From positions 26,439,489 through 26,503,488 of the forward strand of contig OY992832.1 in NCBI GenBank assembly GCA_963921425.1: a stretch of 64,000 nucleotides of DNA, in the 5' to 3' direction. Shown one piece after another: positions 19,578-30,030 of the stretch (its first letter is position 1; each line of letters starts with the position of its first letter). The stretch is from Dryas octopetala. Taxonomy: Eukaryota; Streptophyta; Magnoliopsida; Rosales; Rosaceae. The translations under genes and the position numbers were made by a program. The notes beneath the pieces are model-generated. The model did no database searches and was not told the origin of the DNA. It was given only the letters and a program-made list of their open reading frames with translations.

Positions 19578-21575
19578 TGTTGAGTGTCCAAATTGCATCA
19601 TTTTATGATGCTAATTCCCTAACCTAGAGTGCAAGAACTCGATATTTTAAGTCTTGTTGGTTTGTTTTAATGTTTTGTAGGTTAAATGAAGCAATGATGG
19701 AGAAAGAAGCTAAATGAGGCTATTTTGATCTAAAAATGGAAAAAATAGGAAAAAGAATCTTGAGAGAATCTTCTAGAAGGATCTGGAATCTGGAAGGAAT
19801 CTTTGGAGAATTTCAGACAGAATCTTTTGGGGAATCTTTTTTGTCAATGTTGACTTTTGGTCAAAGTCAAAGGTCAAAGGTCAAAGTCAATAGTCAACCA
19901 TGCCACATCATCACATGACATGGACCACACATGCAGTCCATGCACTATGGGCCATGCGCATAACCCTAGCCCAAAGGACCAAGGCCATGCGCCTATTGCT
20001 AGCCCAAATGGTGGAAGCCCAGGTTGTGTTATCCTTCATGCTCAAGGAAAATCTCACAAGATTCAGTCAAAGATCACAAGGAGTCCTAGTTGAAGAAAAA
20101 GTCAAAACCCTGGAAACTGGACACTAAATTTCGACAGTGATTCTGTATTTCTACAGATCGAATTAGATGTCATGCCATATATGGTTGGAAAGCTACGGAT
20201 GTTAGCTTCGCAGGAAATTTTACGGATCTCGATTCTGAGTTCTGTAGCTCAAGATATGGCCGTTTTAGTGAGGGTAGCGCAGCAGTTCCGCAAACAGAAA
20301 AGTGGGTTCCGCCCAAAAAGAGCCCAAATCAGCCCAAGGCCCATGCTTGGCCGAAAATTACAAGTCTTGATGTGCAAGGAAAGTGTCAATCCCACATTGA
20401 AGAATGAGAGAAACCTCAGCCCCAAGGTTCCCTATAAATAGACCTCTCTCCTTCATAAGTGGAGACTTCTTCTACATGCTCTCTTCTTTCTCTTACTTTC
20501 TCTCTTTTGCTGCAAAACCCTAGCCACCTTTTGTTTTATTTTCAAGCAAGCCTCCAGCCCCCATCTTTGTCTTTGCCGAAACCCTAGAGGAGAAGAAGGT
20601 TTCTTTGCCACAGCCCCTAAGCCGTCGCCCAAGGGTGGAGCCACCTCCACTTTGCTGCCGTGGCCTCTCCTTCTTTCTTCCATCAGTTTCATCAGTTTTT
20701 AATTATGTTTTGTTTTGTTTTTACTTTAGTTATGAGTAGCTAAACTTCTAGCTAGGGCTAGGATGAAGCCCTAACTATGTTATTTACGTTTGTCATGGAT
20801 TATTGAGTTTTTAATTGCAATTTATGTTGATAAATCTTGGACCTCTTCTTTAATTGATTTTAGTGTATTACATCTTTGATTGATCACCTTAGGTTGTATG
20901 CATCTAGAATTTGTTATGGAATTGGGGGGTGATAATCAAGCCATCTGTTTCAATAGGTAACAAAGAGATATCCTAAGAATTTATCATTGAGGGAAGAGAT
21001 CATAGATGCTCTTAAGAGGGTCTATGTGTTTGTCGTTCTCACATAATCATAATGACTCTTGCATGCTTAATAGCTTAGGTAGACGATAATCAAGCTATCT
21101 AGGAACATGTAGGTTAACTAAGTTAGTAAGAGATAATCAATCTACTAATTTATGCATTAGGAGGACAATAGTTAGGTGAGTGTCCGATAATCAAGGCCTC
21201 CCGGCTAGCAACTTTATTAATATATCTTGTCAATTAATTGCTCTTATATGTCCATGATTGTGTAAGTAATATGTTAGTGGTGGATTCCGACCCCTAGTTG
21301 TTACATCCATTGTTCTTAGTTTAATATTTTAATTTGTTTACTTTTCATGATTATTGATCATTGTTCTCAAAACCAATCTGAAACCCCCTTATCGTGTGTG
21401 TGAGTTGGTGTTTGATTTAATTGAATTTAATTGAATTAGTAATCACAACATTAATACAATTCTTTGAGGGATCGACCTCGTATTTGCAAGCTTTGCTACC
21501 CCGCGATTCGTGCAGTTGCGAGTTAACTTAGAGCTGGAAAAAGGTTAATTAAATTGCTCTAGGAAAACAACAACA
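19578..21575 (+). mobile_element. E1 3' LTR (group B)
   Basis: A 1998-bp LTR matching 7609-9865 but without the MITE. TATA box at 20433-20440, CArG box at 20175-20184, U5 signature at 21468-21477. It also lacks about 50 bp present in the 5' copy near 8060-8110. It ends CAACAACA, followed by target duplication ATACC. Confidence 0.95.
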
Positions 21576-21580
21576 ATACC

Positions 21581-22015
21581 AACAATCAATATGCAAACAT
21601 GTCAACAAAGTTTGTCTACTAAAAGGTCTGGTTAGTTACTTTTAGCAATTACTCTCCTTACTTTGCATAACTAAGAGCTTCTTAGGCTTCCCTTACCCAG
21701 TTAACTTACATGTTCCCTAAGCGTACTTAAGTCAACTGTTATCCATGCAAGAGTGATTACAATTTATGAAAGTGACAAACATATGGAGCATAGACCCATC
21801 CGAAGAGAATAGAGAAAGCCACGGCAGCAAGGTGGAGGCGACTCCACCCTTGGACGGCTTAAGGGGTTGCTACTCGGCACTTGGGCTCCACGGCAAGGCT
21901 GTAAGGTGGCATGGCAAGGTGGCAACACAAGGTAATGGCGTCGGCTTGGCAGCGAGGTGGTGGCGTGACAAAGCCTTCTCCTTCCCCTAGGGTTTGACAC
22001 AAAAATAAAATAAAA
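21581..22015 (-). mobile_element. right part of the decayed B-group LTR
   Basis: Continuation of 7264-7603 across E1. It contains the reverse complement of the B leader (CCACGGCAGCAAGGTGGAGG) and a GCC-rich segment. It ends abruptly in satellite at about 22016 without a terminal CA, so it was truncated before or after E1 inserted. Confidence 0.75.
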
Positions 22016-22328
22016 GTACACACCGAAATAAGGTTTTTGTGTGTTCTTAACAGCAAATGTGGTTCAATAGGTCTCGAACGCTAATCCTAACATGAGAAAG
22101 TGGTTCCCAATGTCTTTCTTGCTATCTGGGAATGTTTTGGTGCAATTAGGACAAAATTGGACCAAGTATGCACCGAAATGATGTTTTCGTGCGTTTTTAA
22201 CACCAATAGTGGTCTAATGCTAACATGAGAAAGTGCTTTGACATGTCTTTCTTGCCATCCGGGAACGTTTTGGTACAATTCGAATGAAATTGGACCAAGT
22301 ATGCACCGAAATTATGTTTTCGTGCGTT
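22016..22328 (+). repeat. 150-bp satellite array 3 (about 2 monomers)
   Basis: Satellite in + orientation between the LTR remnant and E2. It continues seamlessly on the other side of E2 at 30031, with CTTAA duplicated. Confidence 0.92.
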
Positions 22329-22333
22329 CTTAA

Positions 22334-24549
22334 TGTTGATGTGTTTTCTTAGAACAAAATAAACAATTACCTCATTCTAAGTTTACTCGCAAGTGCACGA
22401 ATCGCATCAGTAGCAAAGCGTACAAGCACGAGGTCGATCCCACAGGGAATGGTTAATATACAACAAATCAGTGCAAATAATCACTAGAATAACTAAATGG
22501 GGGGGTTTGAAAGATGGAAACACACGCACACATCACCACACGCACACACACTTTATTCTATCTTGCAATGTTAATTTTCAGTTTCAAATCAGATAAGCAT
22601 GCAATAACCATCCAAGGCTAATGACAGTTAATTTGAACACAACATATTAAAGTTTGACAGCTAAAAAGGTTTGGCTAGTTACTTTCTCGCCATTGTTCTC
22701 CTAATGCATAAACTAAGAGCTTCTTGGGCCTTCCTTAGCTAGTTAACCTACATGTTCCCTAGTTCAAGCTAGGGCAGCTGTTACCCATGCAGGAGTCATT
22801 AAGTTTTATGAGAACGTCAAACATGCACAACATATAAGCTTTGACTATTTCCTTATAGAGGTCGCCCAACCCCACTACCAAGAATAATCCCTTATTCCCT
22901 TGTTACTTGTGGTTTAGTGTCTTTGACTATTTCACAGCTAAACCTAACAGATAAACTAGATGCAATTACCCTAAGGTGGCCAGTCAAAGGATGCAAACAA
23001 CTAGTGACGGGGGTTCTAATAGATAGTGGAAATTTAATATGTGCAAACATCAAACTAACAGACCAAGAGACGGATAAACGATTTGTTAAAGCATACGAAT
23101 CCATTAATCAACCTACGACTAACATGCAAGATAGAATAACTAAGCTACATAATTAAAACAAATAAATAAAAGAAACAAAACAGCAACAAATAAATGAAAT
23201 CCCAATTCATGCTTGTTAACGGAAATCAGAAACGCAAAATTAAAGAAATTAAAAGCATAAACAAATGGAACTTAGCAACATGAATTGAAAGCAATAAAGA
23301 GATAACTAAATAAAATCAGATTGCAAAGATTAAATAACAATTAATTAAAATCAGAACCAAAGCTATAAACTAATTAAATTCAGAAACTTAAATTAAATAA
23401 ATTCAGAAACCAATATCCAACATTAAATCTGAAACTAGAATGAAAAAGAAAACAAAAATCAGAGGTGCAACAAATGGGGGCTGCGGCAAGGAGGGAGGAA
23501 GAAGGAGGCACCTAGCACAAGCAATTGGCTCACGGCAAGGTGAGCTTGGGCTTGCGACAGCAGGTGGTCCTTCCCTCTCACTTGTCACGCCACCCTCTTC
23601 CTAAACCTCTCTCTGAATTCGGCTCACCTTACAAGAATAAAAGTCTGAAACTAAAACCCTAAAACAGCAAAATAAAACTAAGAGGGAGAGAGAGTGATTT
23701 CGGCTGAACTAGGAGGAGAAAAAGTATTCTCTAAAAGTCTGAATGAGGGGGTTTAAATAGGAGAAGCCTTCCTTGAGAGGCAAGGAAGAGGAAGTTGCGG
23801 CTGGCTAGGGTTTGCTCTCCTAGTTCCTTGCGGCATCAGCTAGGGCTGGCTGCACCTTGGGCTTGCGGCATGGGCTGCTCCCTTTGGGCTTAAGTGGCTC
23901 ACGCCTAGCCTAGCTAGGGTCTGCATGGCATGCATGCGCATGCATGGGCTGCCATCTTCCTCCTTGCGTGTGGCTTTTGGGCTGCTAGGGTTTGGGCCCA
24001 TGCATGTGCATGCATGGCCCACTTGGTTCGGCATCCCTAGGGCCCATGGGCCCTCCACTTTTGACTTCCCATTTTGCCCCTCATTTCCATTTGAATTCAA
24101 ATTCATTTCTTCCCTCCATTCATTTCCATGGATGTCCACCACCTTCTGGAAGCTTCTGGAACCTTGAAAAACATTTCCTGGTGCAACTAGGATTTCTTGG
24201 AAATGAGAGATTCCTTATCCATTTCGACTTCTCGTAATGACCATATTGCCCCTGGGGTCTCCTAGTGTCACTAGGACTCCTTTCCCTAGTTGGGTTAGGT
24301 TTCCTAGTGCGACTAGGAATCCTCATTTGACTAGGATTTCTGCACTTTTCCTGGTTTGACCAGGATTTCACTCGTTTTCCTGGTTTGACCAGGAAATGTC
24401 CCAAAATGGCTCCATTTGCTTCTTTTTCTCATTTCTGCTTCATTTGACCTGAAAACACAAAAACAAGACAAGAAACACAAAATAGCGAGTTCTAACACTC
24501 TAGGTTAAGGAATTAGTATCATAAAGTGATGCAAAATGCACACTCATCA
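22334..24549 (-). mobile_element. E2 3' LTR (group C)
   Basis: In element orientation it runs from TGATGAGTGTGC to AAACACATCAACA. It has palindromes at 24301-24319, 24349-24365 and 24376-24396, and the TATA-like TATTTAAA at 23752-23759 (minus). It lacks the CArG-box module of the A and B LTRs. Confidence 0.95.
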
Positions 24550-24586
24550 CACCCCCAAACTTAGATTTTGCTAGTCCTCGAGCAAA
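24550..24586 (-). other. E2 polypurine tract and hairpin
   Basis: In element sense, AAGTTTGGGGGTG (24550-24562) abuts the 3' LTR. Just upstream is the TTTGCT/AGCAAA hairpin (24567-24586), also seen in E1, E3 and E5. Confidence 0.8.
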
Positions 24587-26573
24587 TAAAAGAAAGAAAA
24601 GACTCAAAACTGACTCTAACATCCCAACAACTGAATTCATGCGCACAACCATTAATCACATAAGAAAGCAAGGCATATAAATTGTATTCTTCAAATTCTA
24701 ATAACATTTCAAATAACATACCTCGCTCCTCTATTGTGATATAGGCCATCCTTGACACAAATCCAAGTATTAGACAAACAAGACTAAATCAGTACATACA
24801 TAATAGATTCAACTCCAATCCTCACTATGGCATACTCTCAATGATAAACACTCAAGAATTGGGTTGATATGTGCACTCAAAAGTATATGTGAGAGGAAAT
24901 ATGTAACAAAAACAATTAGCTCACATATGTACATGAAATAAAGGCACATTTTAGAAAGAAATACTGATCTCATGAAAGGAATACAAATGCTTGAAATAGA
25001 ATCAATAGCCATAGGCTCCCTTCTTAAATAGACTCCACATAAGTATAATACACACTCTTGAGATCAGCTAGGACTTTAATAGGGTTATAATGAAGGCTTA
25101 GGTTAGGATAGGGTATTGAAATGAAAAGGAAACACAAAGGGCTAATTTCATGGAATTGCAAGCATCACTAGAACATTCTGAGGTACACTTTGCTTCTTTG
25201 CACTTCATAGCTTACTTGAGCTCTTTTTGCTCACTTTTTTTTTTCTTTTGAAACCGTCCCATCTCTTTTCTTTGATTTTTTTTTTTTTTTTCTTTTCTTT
25301 GGGTACGGCATACATACTTTTCTAACACATTTTTGTATAGGCTATGCTTTTTCACTTCTTTTTCACCTCAATCAACATATAAACAACTTGCAACACCATA
25401 AAAAGGATAAAACCGGTAAAAGGGGTGGTACACCCCCAAACTTAGGGTTTGGTATGGGGTAACAAAGAAAACGGCTTAAAAGGCTCAAAATGGGTAACTA
25501 AGGATAAAACATGTAATGGGTAGGCTTTCAGGCTATGGGGTACACAAACAGGGCCTAAATTCATTTCTCAAGAGTTATGCAAATACGGCATGCTTTGTGT
25601 ACACAAGAAAAGAGTTCTAGCTCATTGATTCAAGATTATGCATATTCCAAGCAAATGACCAAATGAAAGACAATGAGATCAAAACAACGACTTATATGAC
25701 AATGATAGAATCAGAGTGGCGCGCAACACTCAAGAATTGAAGAACAGGGCTCAAAAGCTCACTTAGGTCATGCAAGTCTACTCTATTATGCATATAATCA
25801 TTAGTAATGCTAATCACAACCTAAATTCATATCAACAAGGCCAAATGACATAGAATTGCAAGATATGTTATGGAACACTATTAGAATGAAAAGAACACCA
25901 AATATACACACAATACTAAAACATGCTCATAACAATCATGCACACTCAAATCAATTAGTTGGGGACTCAAAACGACCTGAAACAATCAAAATGACCCAAA
26001 AACTTTTTGTTTTTAAAACGATGTGGCACACTTCAAAAGAATCACATCCATCACTAAGGTGAATGAGATCTAACGAAAACGTGCATTTTGATGTGGGTTT
26101 GACACCCTAAGTTTAAAAACAAAAGAAAAAGTTTTTTCCTAACCTAAAAACACCTAAAAACACTAAAAACGAAATTTTTTTTTTCTTTTTTCTAAAAAAC
26201 ACTCAAAAACACTTAAAACACTCTAAACACTTGTTCTAACCTAAAAACACTAACAAATGACAATTGCCCTTCCCCCCACACTTAAATGATACATTGCCCT
26301 CAATGTATATGAAATAAATGCAAGAATGATCAAATTAAGCGAAACGGGAAATTGCAAACATCCAAAACCAAATAAACACACCAAAATGAAAAATTGTCTT
26401 ATGAAGCGAAATAAAGAAACTGTTTACTTGCGTACGCAAGCGTGGACACTCCAAGGGTAGGCGCGGCCTCCTTGGTCCTCAATGACTTCTCCTCCATTAT
26501 TCGAAACAAAAACTTGGGTTGCCTCCCAATAAGCGCTTGTTTTTCTGTCTTCAGCCTGACATTGCCATCTCCT
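24587..26573 (-). other. E2 3' non-coding region
   Basis: About 2 kb without coding potential. It is collinear with the E1 3' region: T/A-rich tract near 25280, the GGGACGGTTTCAAAAG relative near 25250, a second AAGTTTGGGGG (25433-25443) and the ATACATTG hairpin with purine tract at 26272-26308. It also has the GGCAACCC string just after the ORF, as in E1 after integrase. It therefore looks like an autonomous ancestor with gag and most of pol removed. Confidence 0.75.
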
Positions 26574-27626
26574 TTACTTACGTCCTTTCCTCTTCCTCTT
26601 GCCATTGCTGCTCTCGGCATTCCCTAGAAACGAACTGAAGAAGCTCTCCATCTCGGACTTCTCCTCTCCATAAAAAGTGACCTCATTTTCTGGCATCTCG
26701 GGAGTGAGCACATACAGCTCGCGCTTGGTGTAGTACCGAATCGTCATGGCGCTCTCCAATGCTTTGTACTCCATGTTAGAGGTGCACAAAAATGGTCTCC
26801 CAAGAATAATAGAGACGTCGCCAGGAATTGTCGGCACATCTAACACTATGAAATCAGAGGGAATTAGTAATTTACGACATTTAACCAAAACATCCACAAG
26901 CATACCACAAGCTTTTTGGGCTGAAGAGTTGGCGAAGCGAATGTCCACATCAAATGGTTGCAAATCAGCCTCCTTAAATCCAAGCCTCTCGAACACAACC
27001 AGCGGCATAACATTGATAGCTGAACCATTGTCAACTAAGGCATTGGTGATCTTATGCTCCCCTATGCTGCATGATATGACCAACGAGCCCGGATCCTTCT
27101 TCTTGCTTGGAAAAGAAGCAAAGAGATAACCACAAATCTCCCTAGGAACGTTGTGACTATGCCCTTGCTCCTCAACCTTCTTCTCAATAGACTTCAATTC
27201 CCTCATGGTTGCTGGAAATTTGGTGATGTCAATGTCCGGAATGAGGGGAATCACACGTGTATCAGCTTTCTCCTCTATCATTTCTGGATCCTCCTCTTCC
27301 TCACTATCACTGATCTCAATCACTTCCTTAGTTTTGACCACTCTAACTCTCTTTCTTGGAGTAGTCCTCAAAATAGCATTTACATGCTCCTCATTCTTCG
27401 GGTTGACGATGGACTGACTAGGCAACTTCCCCTTCGGTTGAATGGGCAGCGAGGGTGCTGAAAAGTGACTCAAGGGCTGCGGCACATTCTCATTTGCTTC
27501 AGCCATTTCGACGCTTCCAATATCCTCACTACTCGAATCTGATGCGCTAGGTAGAGGGCTGCCTTGAGATGTACCTAAAGTTTCCTTTTTGAGCCTCTCC
27601 AACCTTGCAACAAGTTCAAGGTTCAT
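26574..27626 (-). CDS. E2 retropepsin-like ORF (350 aa)
   Basis: A single uninterrupted frame starting at ATG 27626, about 160 nt after the PBS, the place normally held by gag. Residues about 1-150 are unlike Gag: acidic and low complexity, with a basic patch (TPRKRVRVVKTK, about 89-100) and an acidic run (SDSEEEEDPE, about 107-116). Residues about 165-290 match the Athila protease region, with VDNGSAINVMP (putative catalytic Asp about 199) and IILGRPFL (about 273-280). The tail ends in lysine/arginine (KRKRKGRK), a possible nuclear signal. The motif is D-N-G where D-L-G or D-S/T-G is usual, so activity is uncertain. No RT or integrase follows. It may act as a regulator or Gag-processing helper, or may only be a leftover frame; its intactness in a young element argues against long neutral decay. 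Confidence 0.75.
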   Translation of the reverse strand: MNLELVARLERLKKETLGTSQGSPLPSASDSSSEDIGSVEMAEANENVPQPLSHFSAPSLPIQPKGKLPSQSIVNPKNEEHVNAILRTTPRKRVRVVKTKEVIEISDSEEEEDPEMIEEKADTRVIPLIPDIDITKFPATMRELKSIEKKVEEQGHSHNVPREICGYLFASFPSKKKDPGSLVISCSIGEHKITNALVDNGSAINVMPLVVFERLGFKEADLQPFDVDIRFANSSAQKACGMLVDVLVKCRKLLIPSDFIVLDVPTIPGDVSIILGRPFLCTSNMEYKALESAMTIRYYTKRELYVLTPEMPENEVTFYGEEKSEMESFFSSFLGNAESSNGKRKRKGRK

Positions 27627-27785
27627 AAAATACACCTAATCAAGAGCAAACACACAATCAGTAGAAAAACTGCTCATAAAGGCATGGCATTTATTAAAAA
27701 CTAAAAATTAATCAAAAATGAAATCTAACTAATATAACCTAATTCTAATGACTAATTACACCAATTCATTGATATTAGACACCAT
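27627..27785 (-). other. E2 5' untranslated leader
   Basis: A short AT-rich stretch between PBS and ORF, homologous to E3 at about 62270-62410. Confidence 0.6.
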
Positions 27786-27803
27786 TCCCCGGCAACGGCG
27801 CCA
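27786..27803 (-). other. E2 primer binding site for tRNA-Asp
   Basis: In element sense TGGCGCCGTTGCCGGGGA, a perfect 18-nt complement to the 3' end expected of tRNA-Asp. It lies 6 nt from the 5' LTR. Confidence 0.93.
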
Positions 27804-27809
27804 AAAACT

Positions 27810-30025
27810 TGTTGATGTGTTTTCTTAGAACAAAATAAACAATTACCTCATTCTAAGTTTACTCGCAAGTGCACGAATCGCATCAGTAGCAAAGCGTACA
27901 AGCACGAGGTCGATCCCACAGGGAATGGTTAATATACAACAAATCAGTGCAAATAATCACTAGAATAACTAAATGGGGGGGTTTGAAAGATGGAAACACA
28001 CGCACACATCACCACACGCACACACACTTTATTCTATCTTGCAATGTTAATTTTCAGTTTCAAATCAGATAAGCATGCAATAACCATCCAAGGCTAATGA
28101 CAGTTAATTTGAACACAACATATTAAAGTTTGACAGCTAAAAAGGTTTGGCTAGTTACTTTCTCGCCATTGTTCTCCTAATGCATAAACTAAGAGCTTCT
28201 TGGGCCTTCCTTAGCTAGTTAACCTACATGTTCCCTAGTTCAAGCTAGGGCAGCTGTTACCCATGCAGGAGTCATTAAGTTTTATGAGAACGTCAAACAT
28301 GCACAACATATAAGCTTTGACTATTTCCTTATAGAGGTCGCCCAACCCCACTACCAAGAATAATCCCTTATTCCCTTGTTACTTGTGGTTTAGTGTCTTT
28401 GACTATTTCACAGCTAAACCTAACAGATAAACTAGATGCAATTACCCTAAGGTGGCCAGTCAAAGGATGCAAACAACTAGTGACGGGGGTTCTAATAGAT
28501 AGTGGAAATTTAATATGTGCAAACATCAAACTAACAGACCAAGAGACGGATAAACGATTTGTTAAAGCATACGAATCCATTAATCAACCTACGACTAACA
28601 TGCAAGATAGAATAACTAAGCTACATAATTAAAACAAATAAATAAAAGAAACAAAACAGCAACAAATAAATGAAATCCCAATTCATGCTTGTTAACGGAA
28701 ATCAGAAACGCAAAATTAAAGAAATTAAAAGCATAAACAAATGGAACTTAGCAACATGAATTGAAAGCAATAAAGAGATAACTAAATAAAATCAGATTGC
28801 AAAGATTAAATAACAATTAATTAAAATCAGAACCAAAGCTATAAACTAATTAAATTCAGAAACTTAAATTAAATAAATTCAGAAACCAATATCCAACATT
28901 AAATCTGAAACTAGAATGAAAAAGAAAACAAAAATCAGAGGTGCAACAAATGGGGGCTGCGGCAAGGAGGGAGGAAGAAGGAGGCACCTAGCACAAGCAA
29001 TTGGCTCACGGCAAGGTGAGCTTGGGCTTGCGACAGCAGGTGGTCCTTCCCTCTCACTTGTCACGCCACCCTCTTCCTAAACCTCTCTCTGAATTCGGCT
29101 CACCTTACAAGAATAAAAGTCTGAAACTAAAACCCTAAAACAGCAAAATAAAACTAAGAGGGAGAGAGAGTGATTTCGGCTGAACTAGGAGGAGAAAAAG
29201 TATTCTCTAAAAGTCTGAATGAGGGGGTTTAAATAGGAGAAGCCTTCCTTGAGAGGCAAGGAAGAGGAAGTTGCGGCTGGCTAGGGTTTGCTCTCCTAGT
29301 TCCTTGCGGCATCAGCTAGGGCTGGCTGCACCTTGGGCTTGCGGCATGGGCTGCTCCCTTTGGGCTTAAGTGGCTCACGCCTAGCCTAGCTAGGGTCTGC
29401 ATGGCATGCATGCGCATGCATGGGCTGCCATCTTCCTCCTTGCGTGTGGCTTTTGGGCTGCTAGGGTTTGGGCCCATGCATGTGCATGCATGGCCCACTT
29501 GGTTCGGCATCCCTAGGGCCCATGGGCCCTCCACTTTTGACTTCCCATTTTGCCCCTCATTTCCATTTGAATTCAAATTCATTTCTTCCCTCCATTCATT
29601 TCCATGGATGTCCACCACCTTCTGGAAGCTTCTGGAACCTTGAAAAACATTTCCTGGTGCAACTAGGATTTCTTGGAAATGAGAGATTCCTTATCCATTT
29701 CGACTTCTCGTAATGACCATATTGCCCCTGGGGTCTCCTAGTGTCACTAGGACTCCTTTCCCTAGTTGGGTTAGGTTTCCTAGTGTGACTAGGAATCCTC
29801 ATTTGACTAGGATTTCTGCACTTTTCCTGGTTTGACCAGGATTTCACTCGTTTTCCTGGTTTGACCAGGAAATGTCCCAAAATGGCTCCATTTGCTTCTT
29901 TTTCTCATTTCTGCTTCATTTGACCTGAAAACACAAAAACAAGACAAGAAACACAAAATAGCGAGTTCTAACACTCTAGGTTAAGGAATTAGTATCATAA
30001 AGTGATGCAAAATGCACACTCATCA
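27810..30025 (-). mobile_element. E2 5' LTR (group C)
   Basis: A 2216-bp near-perfect copy of 22334-24549. TATA-like TATTTAAA at 29228-29235 (minus). Followed by CTTAA and resumed satellite. Confidence 0.95.
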
Positions 30026-30030
30026 CTTAA

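Larger units (their letters stand above)
7604..21580 (+). mobile_element. E1: complete Athila/Tat-like Ty3/gypsy retrotransposon with TSDs
   Basis: Full-length element, 13.97 kb including a 2.4-kb nested solo LTR and a 201-bp MITE. Target duplications ATACC lie at 7604-7608 and 21576-21580. LTRs are at 7609-9865 and 19578-21575, a PBS matching tRNA-Asp is at 9872, and a polypurine tract abuts the 3' LTR. The order gag, protease, RT, RNase H, integrase is that of Ty3/gypsy. The long 3' non-coding region after integrase, the tRNA-Asp primer and the style of the gag and protease match Athila/Tat lineages. LTRs differ by roughly 1-3 percent by eye plus indels, so it is older than E2. It is inactive because pol is broken in several places. 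Confidence 0.95.
22329..30030 (-). mobile_element. E2: young non-autonomous Athila/Tat-like element with TSDs
   Basis: A 7.7-kb element inserted into satellite with perfect CTTAA duplications (22329-22333, 30026-30030). Two 2216-bp LTRs (22334-24549 and 27810-30025) have a constant offset of 5476, so there is no net indel, and I noticed one substitution (24310 C against 29786 T, at a CpG). PBS and PPT are intact. The 3260-bp internal region has one ORF with a retropepsin-like domain and no gag, RT, RNase H or integrase. It must be mobilised in trans. LTR identity points to a very recent insertion. Confidence 0.95.

Noticed and set aside
22892..24404. Several 60-100 aa ORFs identical to those at 28368-29880
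   Set aside because: Identity reflects the near-identical LTRs of E2, not conserved genes.
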